DNA of 64,000 bases from Rotaria sp. Silwood1 (Eukaryota; Rotifera; Eurotatoria; Philodinida; Philodinidae): contig CAJNOP010000020.1 in the NCBI GenBank assembly GCA_905250075.1, positions 2,226,862 to 2,290,861 of the forward strand. The letters run 5' to 3'. The notes below the pieces were generated by a model. It was not told where the DNA came from. It made no database searches and was given only the letters and a program-made list of their open reading frames with translations. A program made the position numbers and the translations under genes. This document shows, in pieces, positions 47,901-62,900 of this stretch (position 1 is its first letter; each line of letters begins with the position of its first letter).

Positions 47901-50900
47901 AATGTAATTATCATAAACCAAGTCGAATAGAAAAGTTTCTTTGTACAAGACTTAGAGTCGAAACATTGATTTTGAAAAATAATCTGTTGAAACATTCGAG
48001 AAGTTTGTTAGAAAAATTTACTCTTAAGAAAAAGACACATCGCCTTGAAAAGTTTCTCTTATATCAATTGGTTCTAACTAATAAGGTAAGACTCATCTCA
48101 AAAGCATTTTATCATTTGATAAGATTCTATCTTAAATAGAATATCTGACTCAAACGATAACAGGTCAAAGGCATGAGTCATAAAAACTGACTACAGTGTA
48201 TCAATAAGTTGAAAAAATTTTCTTTTTTTTTGCAAAACTTTCATAAAAACTTTTCAATTTCTGCATGATCACTTTACAAACTTCTAATCTCAATATATCA
48301 GTTAGTCTAATTGATACAGAAAACTTTCTAACAACCGAAAAACGATTATTTCAATTTTCACTCACCGAAATCGACTTTTATGTAAAACATCAATAAGAAC
48401 ACGTGCAAACATATGACGTATAGTATGATTTGGACAACGAACAAGAACTTTCGTTAACCATGTATCATCTTGTGTCATATGTGCAAGAAACCAAACAGCA
48501 ACTGGTTTACAAGCTGTAAATTGTTTACATAAATATTCAACCCAACCAGTCATTGTTGGTTTATCTTTTGCATGTATATAAGTTTCAAAAACAAATGTTA
48601 TTGCTAATTGTATTGGTAACATATCATATGATTCTGTTGTTGATAAATTTTTATCGATTTGTTCTTGTTGTTCATCTTGTTTTATTGTTAATGTATTTAA
48701 TGGTACTTGATGATGACAAAGTGTCCACATAAATGTAAAATAATGATGATCAAATAAATGTCTATCACGTACAAAACGTCGATTATCTTCCCATATCCAA
48801 TCTGATATATCTTTTGGTATTGTATATGATATGGGATCTTTTAATTGTAATGTTGGTATATTTGTTGTTGTTGTTGTTGCTGTTGACATTGATGATGATG
48901 GTGTATCAATACGTTCATAAAATAACATATAAGCTGAATGAGTTTTTTCAAATTGAAAATCAAGAAAACGATCTGAACCTTGATCATAACCTTTTGATGT
49001 TATTTCACCACCAAAACATTCATTAGCTATTTGTGATGGATCAAATTGTTTAACTTCAGCATCATTAAATAAATACCAACGATGTTGTTGACATTGTTGT
49101 TGATTATCTAATAGTATATCAGAATTTGTTGAAAAATTATTATCAATTGGACGTTTAACACGTTCACGTATAAATGAATAATAATGACCACCTTCAGCTG
49201 TACCCGTATGAACTGTAACACCAATTAATTCAAATAAATGTGATTCATTACCATTTGATGGAGAAGATGGTAGATATTTATTTGTACTAAACAAAGAAAA
49301 ATAAATTCATATATGTTAAGATAAGTTATGTGATAGTTGTTTGATTTTAGAATATTTTTACAAGAACAATTATATTCCCAGAATTTTAAGATGTAATAAA
49401 GTTAATATGTAGAAGTTTACTCAATTCAATTTTTATGACATTCAATTCTAAGAAAACTTTTCGAGTGAAATGAGAAAATTGTCAATTGATGGATATTAAA
49501 CTGAATAGATCATTTCATGAAATAATATCAAGTCTAAGCATTATTCTGTCGAAGAAAAAAATATCCTAATATTACTTTGATGACAGATTTAACATCACCA
49601 GCTGACAAAGAAATATTCTCTACTGTCAAATCATTTTTCGTTTTGCAACTATAACCATTCGATCAGTCGTAATGATTAGTAAAAAGTTCAGCTTTAGTCT
49701 AGTTCTCGAGTCTTCGTTTATTTTTACTGAATTTTGATTTTAACAGTATAGAATTGCTAAGAACATAAATTTTAGCCCATAGATAAATCTTATAGTCAAT
49801 AGAAATTCTCTCAAAGTTTAAGCTACGACCAATATAGTTACTCTTACTAACTACAATGAGATAGGTTTTTGTTCTATCCACGTTGGGATATATTTCTTCA
49901 GCATCGCTTTACTTAACTTTAACATGAAGAATACGTGTGTGGTCAAGGTGTCGATGACGCTCTTCCACGAAAGGAAGGAGTCGCAAATTTCTACTTTATA
50001 TACTTTAGCACTCGGTTTTCTTTTTGTAGATTATTTTCATACCTTTCATTATCTTTCTCATCATCATTATCTGGATAATCGTTACCAATTAATTTATTTC
50101 TATCAATTAAATTTGTTTCCATATAACCACTCATATCTAACTGCATAGGAAATTGAAAAAGTGTATTAACTTTTTCACGTTGCATTGTAACCATATTAAA
50201 TGTATATCTCATTGTATTTAAACATAAAATTTTTGGTAATTTTCTAAAACATACACGTTTTTCAGCACGAACTTTTTTCGAACATTTTGAACATGTATAC
50301 ATATTATCACCTTCTAATGTATCTTTAACTGTTAATTCAGCTAATGATTCATGTACATCTTTCATATCAGCAACTTGACAACGTACAGTATAAAATTCTT
50401 CTAATTTTCTTGATATATGTGGACAATCAAATGAAATAACAATATTAGTTAAAATACCACAAAATAAATCACGTACAAGTTGTTTTAAATCATCGGACAT
50501 TTCTTCTAATTTAGTTATTAAATCTGTAAAAAATTCAGTCATATCTTTTTGATCACCTGTATTTAATGATTGTAAACCATCCATTGTATAAACTTTACAA
50601 AAACTTTTTGGATTATATGAACGACGTTCACTTTCAAGTAAATAAGCAAACATACGTTTTAATTCATAAAGTATTAAATCATGTTTATCAGTTTTATTTG
50701 TATTTAATATAGCTGTACGTAATTCAGGTATCATATATAAATGTTGTAAACTTGTTGCAGCATAACATGTTGCACCTAAATTTGTTAAACCAACATAACC
50801 AGAATATGAACGTCCATCATCACGTGGCCAATAATCCCATATATATGGTTGTTGACGATCAATTGAATTATGTTGTTCAAGAAGTTTTTTTTGTAATTGT

Positions 50901-53900
50901 ATAAAATTTTCACGATTAACTTTAATTAATTCATTAAGAAATTCATATGATTTAGCACGTGTTAATAATGATTTACATTTTGGTACAAAACGATTTTCAC
51001 TTGTTGGTAATTCAAATAAATATTTAAATACACGATCAATTAAATTAAATGTTAATTGTTTATATAATTGATTATTATTAATATTAATTTGTTTAATACA
51101 TAAATTATTATATTGTTTGACAATAGATGTTAATAAACAAAGTAAACCATATAAAACTTCATCTTCAATTAATTTATCACGTTGTGTTTCATATGGTATA
51201 TGTTCATGAATAAAATTGATTAAAATTTCAATTAATTCATGATCAAATAATATAATATGATTTGTTTGATTTATATTACATAATTTATTTTTATGAATTT
51301 TTATTTGTTTTATTTCATCATAATGCATACGATCAATAATTGATGTTAATAAAAGAAAATATTCATGTGAAGATTGATTAAGAAATAATGAATGATTATC
51401 ATATTTTGTTATTAATGTTGATGATATATTTAATGTTTGTAATGAATATGTTGGATTTATTTCAAAATTTGTTTGAGATAATGAACAGGAGTTAGATGAT
51501 GAAGATGTAAATTTTAAAGCATATGGAATTAATTCAAGAAGATTTGTAAGTATTGGTACAAGACAAATACGTTCGACGGGTGGTTCATTTGTTGATTCAA
51601 TTGAAGATGAGATTGTTAATGTTTGAGCTGCTTTTTCTTCATCAATTGGACAACTACGTTGTGTTGGCATAGGAGGTGGTGGAGGAAAATCGGTTATGGG
51701 TTGAAGATTCAAGTCATCATTAGTTCCTAGAATGATCAAGAAAAAGATGTTTAGATATTTATGAGTTAGAACGAAAATTCGATGTACTTTTTGAATGTAA
51801 GCGTAGAAACTTCAACTTAGTTTTTATTTCAGATTAATGAAGTAAACTTCGAAAAAAAATCGTTTAGAACGTTTATGAATAGATTATTTCATACAATAGA
51901 AACTAGCTTACAAAACTTACTATGTTACCATTTCTCTTTTTTCAATGAAGGACTACAATTTTTTGTTTTTCTTAAATTTTCAGTATTGAAAAATCAACTT
52001 TTTTCGACTAAAAAACGTTTATCCCAAAAACGAACTGGCAACTGATAAATCGCTTTTGATTCGACACTACTTACATTAGTTCGTTCCCGTAGCTTACTGG
52101 TTTTTGTGAATTTTGAGTGGAAAGCTTAGAGCTGTATCTGTGCAAAGTTTCAAGTCGGAATTCGAAAATTAGTTTTCCTCAGAGGAATCACGACATTCAT
52201 ATAAAAAAATACCGTAAAAATGTATTATAGTCTTCACTTAAAAGCGATTTATTGGTAGGAAGACTTCTCTCGCTAGTTCACTGAAACATTTTTAAGTTGT
52301 CCGCTCAACAAAACAATTCACTCGAATGATATTTAGCATCATAGAAAAAGAACTTGTAGAGGATTAGAAAAATCTGCTGGTGCATCATTTAATCTTTCGT
52401 TTTAGAGTTTTCAAAAGTATCCTGTTTAGATTCTAGTTCAATTTGAATTAAATGAGATTCAATAATAAATATCATAATTTATTTTTAGAATCAAAGTTTC
52501 GACATTATTCTACGTACGAGAAAAGATAGATTTTTGTTCTTCTTGAAATAAATATAGATTCAAATTCTTTGTAAAAAAAATTCTTATACAAAAACAATTC
52601 TTAGCTTTTTTTACTCGTCTATTATCGAAATTTAAGATTTTATATATTATACCTGAAGAATTATTACTATTATTACTATTACTTGAAACCAAACATAATC
52701 GATAAATATTTAATTGAGCTTCACGTTTAAGTAAAGAATCATATGCATCAAGTAATAATGTTTTTAACCATACACTTAATTTTGGATGTTCAATAAATTT
52801 TGTACGTATGTCATCAAATGAATGACATAATGTTATAAATAATGTCATCGATGTATGTAGTAAATCTGTACGATTACTAAATTGTAATAAAACAACAGGA
52901 CAACATAAACGTGTACTTTTTGTCACAATTGATAATTGTATATCAATTAATGTATTTAATAAAATTTCTTTATCTGTTAATGTAACATTTTCCCAATGTG
53001 GTTCATATATATGAAAATGTGATTGTTGATGAACAATTGGTGTTGATGATGTATTATCAATATTTGTTAAATCTACTGATGATAATGCAGCAATTATAGC
53101 TGGTGTTGTTGTTTCACGTCGAGTCTATCATGTAAAAATGGAAAGATAATTTTTTGTAAATAATCAATTAAATCGAAAATTTACTTTTTTTCTTGTATTA
53201 ACTGGTGTACGAGGTGAATGTTGTTCATCAACAGCTGTTGGTATTGTTGCCGGTGGTGCTGATGATGGTGGTGGAGGTTGTTGTGGCTGTGGTTGTGGTT
53301 GTTGACCAGAAGATTGAATAGATGGTGTAGGAATTTTTAATAAACACGAACAAAGTATTTTAAGTGTATATAGAAGTGCATCAGGTAATCCTGAACACCA
53401 TGAACGATCAATTGGTTCAGTAAAAAATGATTTTGAAATAAATATATTATAAAGATATTTTAAACCACCTTTATTAACAAATATATCTTTATATGTTGGC
53501 GTACGTCGTATAAGCATATCAATTATTTGTAATGAATATGTTAAACGAAATGGATCAGAACGTTGTAAACAATTTGCCCATTGTTCAGTATTATCTTCAT
53601 TATCATTAAATTCACTTAATTGTGATAAATTTTGAAATATACCACTATGTGTTGGAATAAGTAAAAGTATATCCCATAAACGACTAACAGCCAAACGTGC
53701 TTCAGTATGCTAAAATAATTATATAGAATATAGGAAGTTAGTTTAAAATTATATATCTTTTTTTTGGAAAATGATGTTAAGAAAAAGTGTTCTTAGATTT
53801 TATTCAGTATGAAAACATTTGCTATTCTTTCTGTAAAGTAGTTAATTGATTCCTGTAGAACTTCAGTTAAATATCGTATTCCTATGACTCATGTGTTGTA

Positions 53901-56900
53901 AAAAGATATAGGCAAGATGGCCTCGGTTCTATCGAAACCGAAAACTAATACTCTCGCTCATATCTAGTTACAGATTTAAACAATAGATTACACTAAGAAG
54001 AGATTTTGATGCTCATAGAAAACAGTGAACTTATAGATAGAAAAGGATGTTTTTTTTCTCAAGTCTTAAAAAATGTTTGTGTTTATCTTGCATTAGAAGA
54101 AATCGAACTGATTTTCATAGACAATTAATTAATCGATGGTGTAATTTATTTATTTTCTAGCTTCGATGTTATATTAGTGTTAAATTTTTATAGATCTCTA
54201 CTTCGATTACTTTCACAATGCTTGAACTAAAACTGGGCTATCAATATCCTTCTATTGTTGGACACACCGTTTGACTTCATATTACTATGATTATGAATAA
54301 AATTCTTTATTGATGGCAGAGTATATCCTAGAAGCCTCAAATTGATGAGTTTCGACTTAAAGTTCTGTGTATAGTAGGGAACTGCAAAGTGGGACCGGCA
54401 TTAAACTTTGACTTTTTACGGGACCGGGGCCGGGGCTAAAAATTTTTCATACTGGTCCCGATCAGTTTTTTATGCAATATATTTTCACGTTTATTATTTT
54501 GACATGATTAAAGATCTGTAAATTAGATATTTTTATTTGCTATTTCTATAAAAGTCTTTACTGATTACGAGTCTGTTTGCAAGAATCCAAATTTTCCAAT
54601 TGCACAGGTTTTTGAATACATATAAAACAACCAACACTATACGTAAATTTAATTCGTTCATTCTTTGATCATTCCTTTATAAAAGTTGCTCGATTTTAGA
54701 AATGAAGCCATTGTCAAAGACCGGGACCGGGACCGGACTGGAAAAAATTGGACCGGAACCGGGACCGGGCTCGGGACTAAAAAAAAATATTTGGTCGGGA
54801 CCGGAACTAAAAAAAAGCGATTTTGCAGATCCCTAGTGTATAGGTACTGGATAGTTTTGAAAGTTCCATACAAAACGAACATGTCTTTCTTGAAGAAATC
54901 AATATTTCAAAAAAGAAAACAGCAGTTTACCATAGAAGAATACAATACTTGAATCTATTCCGAAACCAAATATCTTGATAAATACATGTCATTTTTGTTG
55001 AAACTTTCAAGACTATCTAGTGCTTATAAATAAAATTTCATTAAAACGGTTACAGGTCTGAATCCATTAAAACTTTTCTTAATCTCATCAAGACTTTATT
55101 CGCTGTCACAATATAACGTTCAACAATTGACTAAACTTTTCAAAAATACGAACAAAATTTTTTTTTTACTTCTGATGATGTTTCAATAAAATTTTGTAAT
55201 TGTGCAAGTATTGAAAAAAATTGTTCAATATATTTTAATAATAACATCATTGGCATTTTATATGGTATGTAACTTTTTAAAAGACGTTCATCAATATTAT
55301 ATAAATCTTTTGTACGATTTCTTGTTGATGCATTTACTAATATTGTTTGATTATCTTTTATATTACATTCACTTAATGTTTTTTCATCAATATCTCGATC
55401 AAGTTCTTGTCCATTAGCTAAAACACGTATTGATGGTAAATTTGACATATGAAGAAGATCAAATGATGATGATGATGATAATGTTGTTGATATCGATGCT
55501 GCTGATGAATTTGTTGAATTTAATAAAGGTAAATCATTTTTTTCAATTGTTAATAATGTTTGTGTTAAAACATTTGTCATTGGAGGTTTTAATGTACAAT
55601 ACCAACGTGTTAATTCTGCTCGTAAATCACCAATAAATTCATTTGGATTCATTTTTAATATATATTTTTCTGTACCACCACTTGTTATTGGTGCATTACA
55701 TATTAATTTAAGCATACTTGTATCACGTTCATCTGTTAATGTTAACTGTTTTACATGTGGTTTAAGTGATGATGGTGAAAATATATTATTATTATTATTA
55801 TTTGTTTGTGATATATATTGATAAAGACGTATAACATATGAATATCGACGCATAAATAATTCTAAATGTGTACGTAATAAAACTGATATACGATTAATTG
55901 TACGTAATGATGATAAATCATCAAGTGTATTTATACATTCATTTAAACAATTCATACAACGTGCTATAAATGGTTCTTCACGATCAAGTGTACCATCTTC
56001 ATTTTGTATTTGATAACTATTTAATGTCTGTGCTGCTAATGTACTTACATTTTGATCTAATGCACGCATAGCAACATCACTAACATAATTTAATATTAGA
56101 AATTCAAATGTTTGAAAATCATTATATTGTTGTGTTAAATTTGTTGTTGTTGTTGCTGATGATGATGATGTTTGTTGTTGTTGAAGTATATGTACCCAAT
56201 TTGTACGACTTTGTTGAAGAATTTCTTGAATTAAATTTAATTGTTGACAACAGACATGTTCAGGTTTTTGTGTTAAAAGCTAAAGGAATAAAAAAGTGTA
56301 TACATGTCTGAGTCAAATGATTTTATGATAAGACGGAAAATAACACTCAAATATTGATCATATATATTCAATAGGGGTAGTCTCATTTAGAGTCCATCAG
56401 AGTAAAATAGTTCGGATCTGAGATCAATCTGACACACTTTAGATGATTACTCGGTACGTAAGCAGATAAATACACAAGTTATCATAACATGTAGACACGT
56501 TATATATATATATATACAAAAAAAAATAAATTAAGTTGTTTTAATGATCGCTGATATTTGATTGGGTTTAAACTGAGTTATTATATTGATTCTTCTGAAC
56601 TGATGATCATTCGAATATGAATTCATTAAATGGCTAATCATGAACGAACTGAGAAATCATCGAATGAGATGAATTCGGAAGTTAACTATTCAATAGAGAA
56701 TTTTGTTTATTGGATATTTTAAAAGAAAAATAAAATGCTTTTCATTATCGACATAACACGATATGTAGTTTTTTTTAATTATGAAACTTAGTCATAGCTA
56801 TTACATGATGTTTATGATTAATTTTGAGATGTATCGAAAAGCAATGATGTTGATGGAGGCAGTACCCAATGTACTTGGTTTCATCTTGACTCATTTGATA

Positions 56901-59900
56901 GAGTATATCGAGGTAAGAAAAGCCAAAAAGTTTTCGATACCATGGTACACTACGGAGGAGTTAAGGACATCATCTTAAGATCAAGTTAATAGTTATCAGA
57001 TACTCCTGTATGTTTCAATAAAAACGAATATGTCTTTCTCGAAATAATTTATTTTCAAGTAAATTGCATTATTATGTCATCTTACAATCAACAGCTGCGT
57101 TTTTCGAAAATCAAACACCTAGAGAAAGTTATGTTCATTTTTGATGAAACTTTCGAGGTCATCCTAATAGTAATGAAATCTGTCTATAGGCAAAAATCCA
57201 GGTCAAAATTCTTTGTTTTGTTTTTTTTTTTTTTTGGAAACACTTGGTTCTAAGTAAATTGCCCTTAACTCCTCAGCAGTGTGCTATACACTCGAATTTT
57301 ATCACGCTTTTTCTTATCTCAATATATTCAATCTAATGAATCAAAACGGAAGTGGACATCTCGAGTAGCTCTCTCATTAGTACAGATAAACTATGAAAAA
57401 TGATTTATGTGTTAGTTTCTACCATGTTTATTTAAATCTGTTCTGCTCTACATATCTCAAGCAACTCATTTCTCGATGATCTATATATTCTTGCATGGCA
57501 AGGTAGTTTGCTTTAATTGTTTTCGTTCTTCATAAGTTATTTTTTAAATAACACTATGTCCTTTTACGTGCTATCATAGGTAAAAGGTTAAGTAAACCAC
57601 AAATAAGCAATATATATCAAGTCTCTGCTTAAATAGTAGAAAAATTAAAATCATCTATTGAATATGAAATTAATTTTGAGTATTACTAAATATACACACA
57701 ATCAATCATGTAATTTCCAAAAAAATACATTCAAAGAACTAACAATAGTAGAACAAAATTATATTTTTTGACCTTTGTTGATGAGTATTTTGATAAATAA
57801 AGAAAAAAAAGCACTATGTTAATACCTTTTCTGTAAGTAAATGTTTAAATGTATCTAATGAAAGTGCATGTCCACCATCACGATTTTTCAGTTGACTTAA
57901 TAACCAATTATAAAGTTCTTCACGGTTAGTTCCTGTTGTACCGGTCATTGTTGTTAAACAATCCCATAATCTATCAGCTTGATGTTGTGTTAAATCTATT
58001 TACATTAAAAAAAAACACAATTATTCAAATGACAAAAAAATCTTGTGTTGTGTGTTTTTTTTTGTTACTCACTAAATTCTTTTGGTGATGCTGATATTGA
58101 AAAAATAAATGATAAAAATTGAAAACGTACTGTTATTTCATTATGTATAGATATTAATGATGTATTTGTTTGTAAACGTTTTGTTAATTGTTCTAAATCA
58201 TTAAAAAATGCATTTAATACATGATATTTTTCTTCAAATAATAAAAATATATTTGTATTAGCACGTTGTTGATGTTGTTGAAATATTAAAAATAATTTAG
58301 GTAATAAACGTAATGATATTAAACTTGATGTTGATTTTTTTAAATTATCTAAACATGCTTGTATAAAATGTAATAATATACGTTTATCTTCAATTGAACC
58401 AAGTACTTGACTAAATAAACGTTCAGTTTCATTAAGTAAATTATCTGGTAAATGAGATGAATTATTTATTGGTTGATCTTGTAATAAATCCCATAGAAGT
58501 GTTTGACCAGGTAAAGATAAATTTGATATATTTATTTCGTCTTCGTCAATATTACCAGCTGTACTTGAACCATTTGTTGATTCAGTTGATGATGTTGTTG
58601 ATGATGATGATGATGTATGATTACTACCAAGATTTGTTTCATTATCTTGTCGTTTTCGAGTTTGTTGATCAGTTGGTGTTGATGATGCTATATCAGATAA
58701 TTGATGATTTATACGCATACGACGTGCTGATGTTGGTTGTTGTTCAGATTCACTCATATCTTCAAAATCAGCCATATTTTTTGCTGAACCTGTTCCACTG
58801 AGTACATCAGATACTGATGAATTAAAATCACCTTCTTCTTCTTCTTCTTCTTCATCATCATCGTCATCGTCATCACCATCATCAATATTAGGACGAGGAC
58901 TAGAAAGAATAAATTAAATATTTTCTTCATAGAAAAAAATTTGAAATGTTCGAAAAAAAAACAATTCTTTGATGAAATTAGTATTGTATAGATAGGAAAG
59001 ACAGTTGATATTTGCAAGTGAATCATTCAAATTTGTTACCTTAGATGTTCACTGTCACAAAATAATTCGTATTTTATAAACGACAGACATTAAAATCAAA
59101 TGTACACGACCATTGTTATATCCATAAAAAATGCGTCTACTCCTCTTATTCAGTACATATTATAAAATTTTTGATGACCAAACATAGTCTACTCGAATTA
59201 GTTTATCTCGTTTTGTTTGCGAAATATCCGAGTAATAAAAAATTCATTTCAAACAAACAATATGAAAAATAAAATATGTTAAATTAATCCAATCATGTTT
59301 GAATTAGTTCTCTATGTTTTTACCGTTTTTTCTTCTGTCCAATTGTATCTCTACAATCATAAATTTCTGTTTCCATTTCTGATGGAAGTGAACCAGCTTG
59401 TGATGCATCTTCAGCACTTTCTGGTGAACAAATCTAAATACAAGAAAAATTCAATAATATTTTATTTTCAAAATATTAATAATACTTCTACTTTTTCTTG
59501 ATATTTTTTTCTAGATGAATTTATTTCATGATCTGTATTATTTTCTTCATCATTTTGATGTTGACGATTTTCTTTAACAATTTGTTGTTGTTGTTGTGGT
59601 TGTGGTTGTTGTTGTTTATTTTTACGATTAATTTGTTGTTTTAATGATGATTGTACAACAGTTGGTAAAACCATTCCACGAAGATCTTCTTCAAATATTT
59701 CATTTTGATCATCATCATCATCATCAATATCCATTTGATCATCAGGTAGAACAAGTGTTTTCGGATTATTTATAATAAAACCTGAACCTGATGTTGGACG
59801 TTTTGTTGGTGTTGATAAATCTTCAGGTTTATACATCTATATGAAAGAAATCGTTGTTTTTGTTTTTTGTCTTTTTTGAATAAGGAATTTAAGTCTTTCA

Positions 59901-62900
59901 TTACCTGACTTAAATTTTGATTCATATTTCCCATTGTTTCATCATCATCCGATTCTTCTTGATTAGCCGATGTTCCATGTTGAAATCGTTCACGATGTTG
60001 CTAAAAAGAAAAGTAGTGTTTTTCTTTAGTTTTCAAAATTTAAGTTAATGTTTTTACCATTAATACTTCTCGTGAAATTAAATGTGTTTCATTATCTGAT
60101 TCATCATCATCTTCTTCATCATTACTTGATGTTGGTTCAGCTAAAAATATTGAAACAAAAATAAACATAAGAAAATTTCTTTTAATAGTTAAACCTGTTC
60201 GATTGAATGGTGTTGTTCGTCGTACAGCTGCTGTTGTATTACGTAATTGTTCATCATTATTATCATCATCATCTTCATCGTCTTCATCATCACTCCAATC
60301 ATCACCAGGAGCATTTGTATTTGTTGTATCATCAGATTTTTTTTCTGACTGTAGAACATAACCAGATGATGGATTTGATTTAAGAATATTTTGTGATGGA
60401 AATTCTTTACATTTATTAGCCATTAATTTAAGAGCATTTTGATCAGTTAAGACTTGTTGTGGAGGTGAACCAACAACAATAACTTCTTCAGCTGAATCTT
60501 CATCAATAGGACCGGTTTTAACTGATTGTTGTTGCTGTTGCGGTTGTTGTTGTTGTTGTTGCTGTTGTTGTTGTAAGGGTTGTTTTTTAACAGCAATTGG
60601 ACGTGGCATTGTTGGAGGAGATGAAGGAGATGTTTGACGAATTAAATGAGTATTTTTCTGTTGTATTCGTGCTAAAATCAAATATTCAAATGACTACATT
60701 CCTAAAAACATACTAATAGATTGAACGAAACATTTTTTCATGAGGAAATCAATTCGACTAATGATCTCCGTTTGAGCTCATAGTGTGGAAAAAACTTGAA
60801 AGAGTTCGTACGATAAGACTGTTATTTTCGTGTTAAGTTCATTTTATTGAACTTTCAGCTTAGTGCACAATACCATGAGAAAAATCGAAACGATTCATCA
60901 AAATTTCTCTATTGACTATATATATGAGTTTTGGCCGAATAAATCAATTAAAATTTTCATGAAGAACTTCTATAAAATTTATCTAACATGAATTGAATTT
61001 TATACTAATTCCACTAAGTGCACTATCACCTTAACAAAATCTTAGATTCAGTTATTCAAAAAAATGATTAATCAAAATTACTAAATAATATTCATAACAA
61101 TCCTAAATTAAGGATTGGCTCATACACAAAAAAATAACTCAGAACAGTGCCTATTTCTAATAAGATGTAGTATTATACTAATGCTCCGTTTTCGTTTAAA
61201 AAATAAATCATTGAAAAACAAATTTAACCTCGATGTCGAATCATTGCAACATTTTTTGTTCTATCAATTCTTTTTAATGGTGATAATTGTTGTCGTTTTA
61301 AAGTTTTTTGTTTTCGTAAAATATTTTGCATATTTAATGAATTTCGTTGACGAAATTTTTGTTTCATTGTTAATTCTTGTTGTTTTTTATTATGTATAAG
61401 TGTATTTGATGAACGTATTAATTGACTCCAGTAAGATTTTGTTAATATACTTATTAATGTTAATGTTGATTCAGTATATTGTGTACGATCACTACGTCCA
61501 ATTAATTGTAATAAATGATTAAGTAAATGTATATTTAAATTTTTTTGTCCTAAATTCATTAATAAATCTAATATATGTCGACTACAATGTGTTAATGATA
61601 CACATGACCATATTAAATCAATATGTTCAACAGTTAAACGATTATTTGATGCTAAAAAAATTAATATAGTTAAACATTGTTTAAGTAATTCTGTATGTAA
61701 ATTAGGTCCAAATAAATAATCAATTATTTTATTTTCAATAATCCAATTAGCTAATTTACGTTCATGATGATTATGTGATGAATATTCATCATTATCATCA
61801 GTTGAACTTGTTGATGATGATGCATCATTAGTTAATTTTTGTGTTGTATCATCTTCACCATCTGATTCACTAACAGTAAATATTTCTTGTGTTGTATTTG
61901 GATGAGAACAACATGATGCTGCTGCAGCAGCTGCTGCCATTGATTGATGACGACGATATTGTGTATAATCAAGACATTGTTGTATTTGATTTGTTATATG
62001 TGATAAACCAGTTAAACGTATTGTTAATGTTGAACATGTTAAATATTTTAATGCTAATGTTAACATTAAACGATCAAAATGATAACGTTGAAATTGTATT
62101 GTATGATGATGTTTAGTATTATATGGTGATAAAACATTTGTTGATGATGTTGAACGTTGTCGAAATGTTGTTGTTAAAAATAAATCTTTTAATGATGCAT
62201 ATAATAAATCATTCGTATTTTTTTGTCCACATAAACGTAATTCATTATCAGATAATAAACACATATAACGTATTGCATGTGGACGAATTGGTAATAGAAA
62301 ATTTTTTATAATATCTATATAAATAGAAAAGTTTCAGTCATATTAATAATGTAAATGAAGAATCTTTCTGACAATTATCAAAACATAACTGTCTCGTATT
62401 TTAATACATGCTTCTGTTACATTGCGGTAGTCGTAATGGAGCGCATGTTGTGCTATAGAAGAACACTGAACAAATGATTTCACGTTGCTTATTGAATAAA
62501 AGAAAACATAGAAGCGTACGAAGATGGATAAGAAGAGCATAGGATAGCTCTGTTGATCTATGTTGTTCAACATTGTCAAGAAAGGCTTGATGAATACAAC
62601 AAAATTTGAAAGAAACCGAAAAATTTCAAAAATTATTGTAGACACAAGTTATGAAATATAGTCTGAAGATTGCTTCTGCGTTTAGCAATAATACCTAGAA
62701 TTACGTTTATATACATATATTCTGATCAGATTGTTGTGTTTTTTTAAGTTAGTCAATAGCTGCATCAGGAAGAAAAGCTTGATCCTTGTGAGAAAAATTT
62801 CTCAACTGATACATTGTATTTGAGAAAAGACTGCGTACATCTTTAAATAAATGCCGTAGTATCTCTCAGAAAAAAAATGCTTTTCGAATTTTAACTTGAA

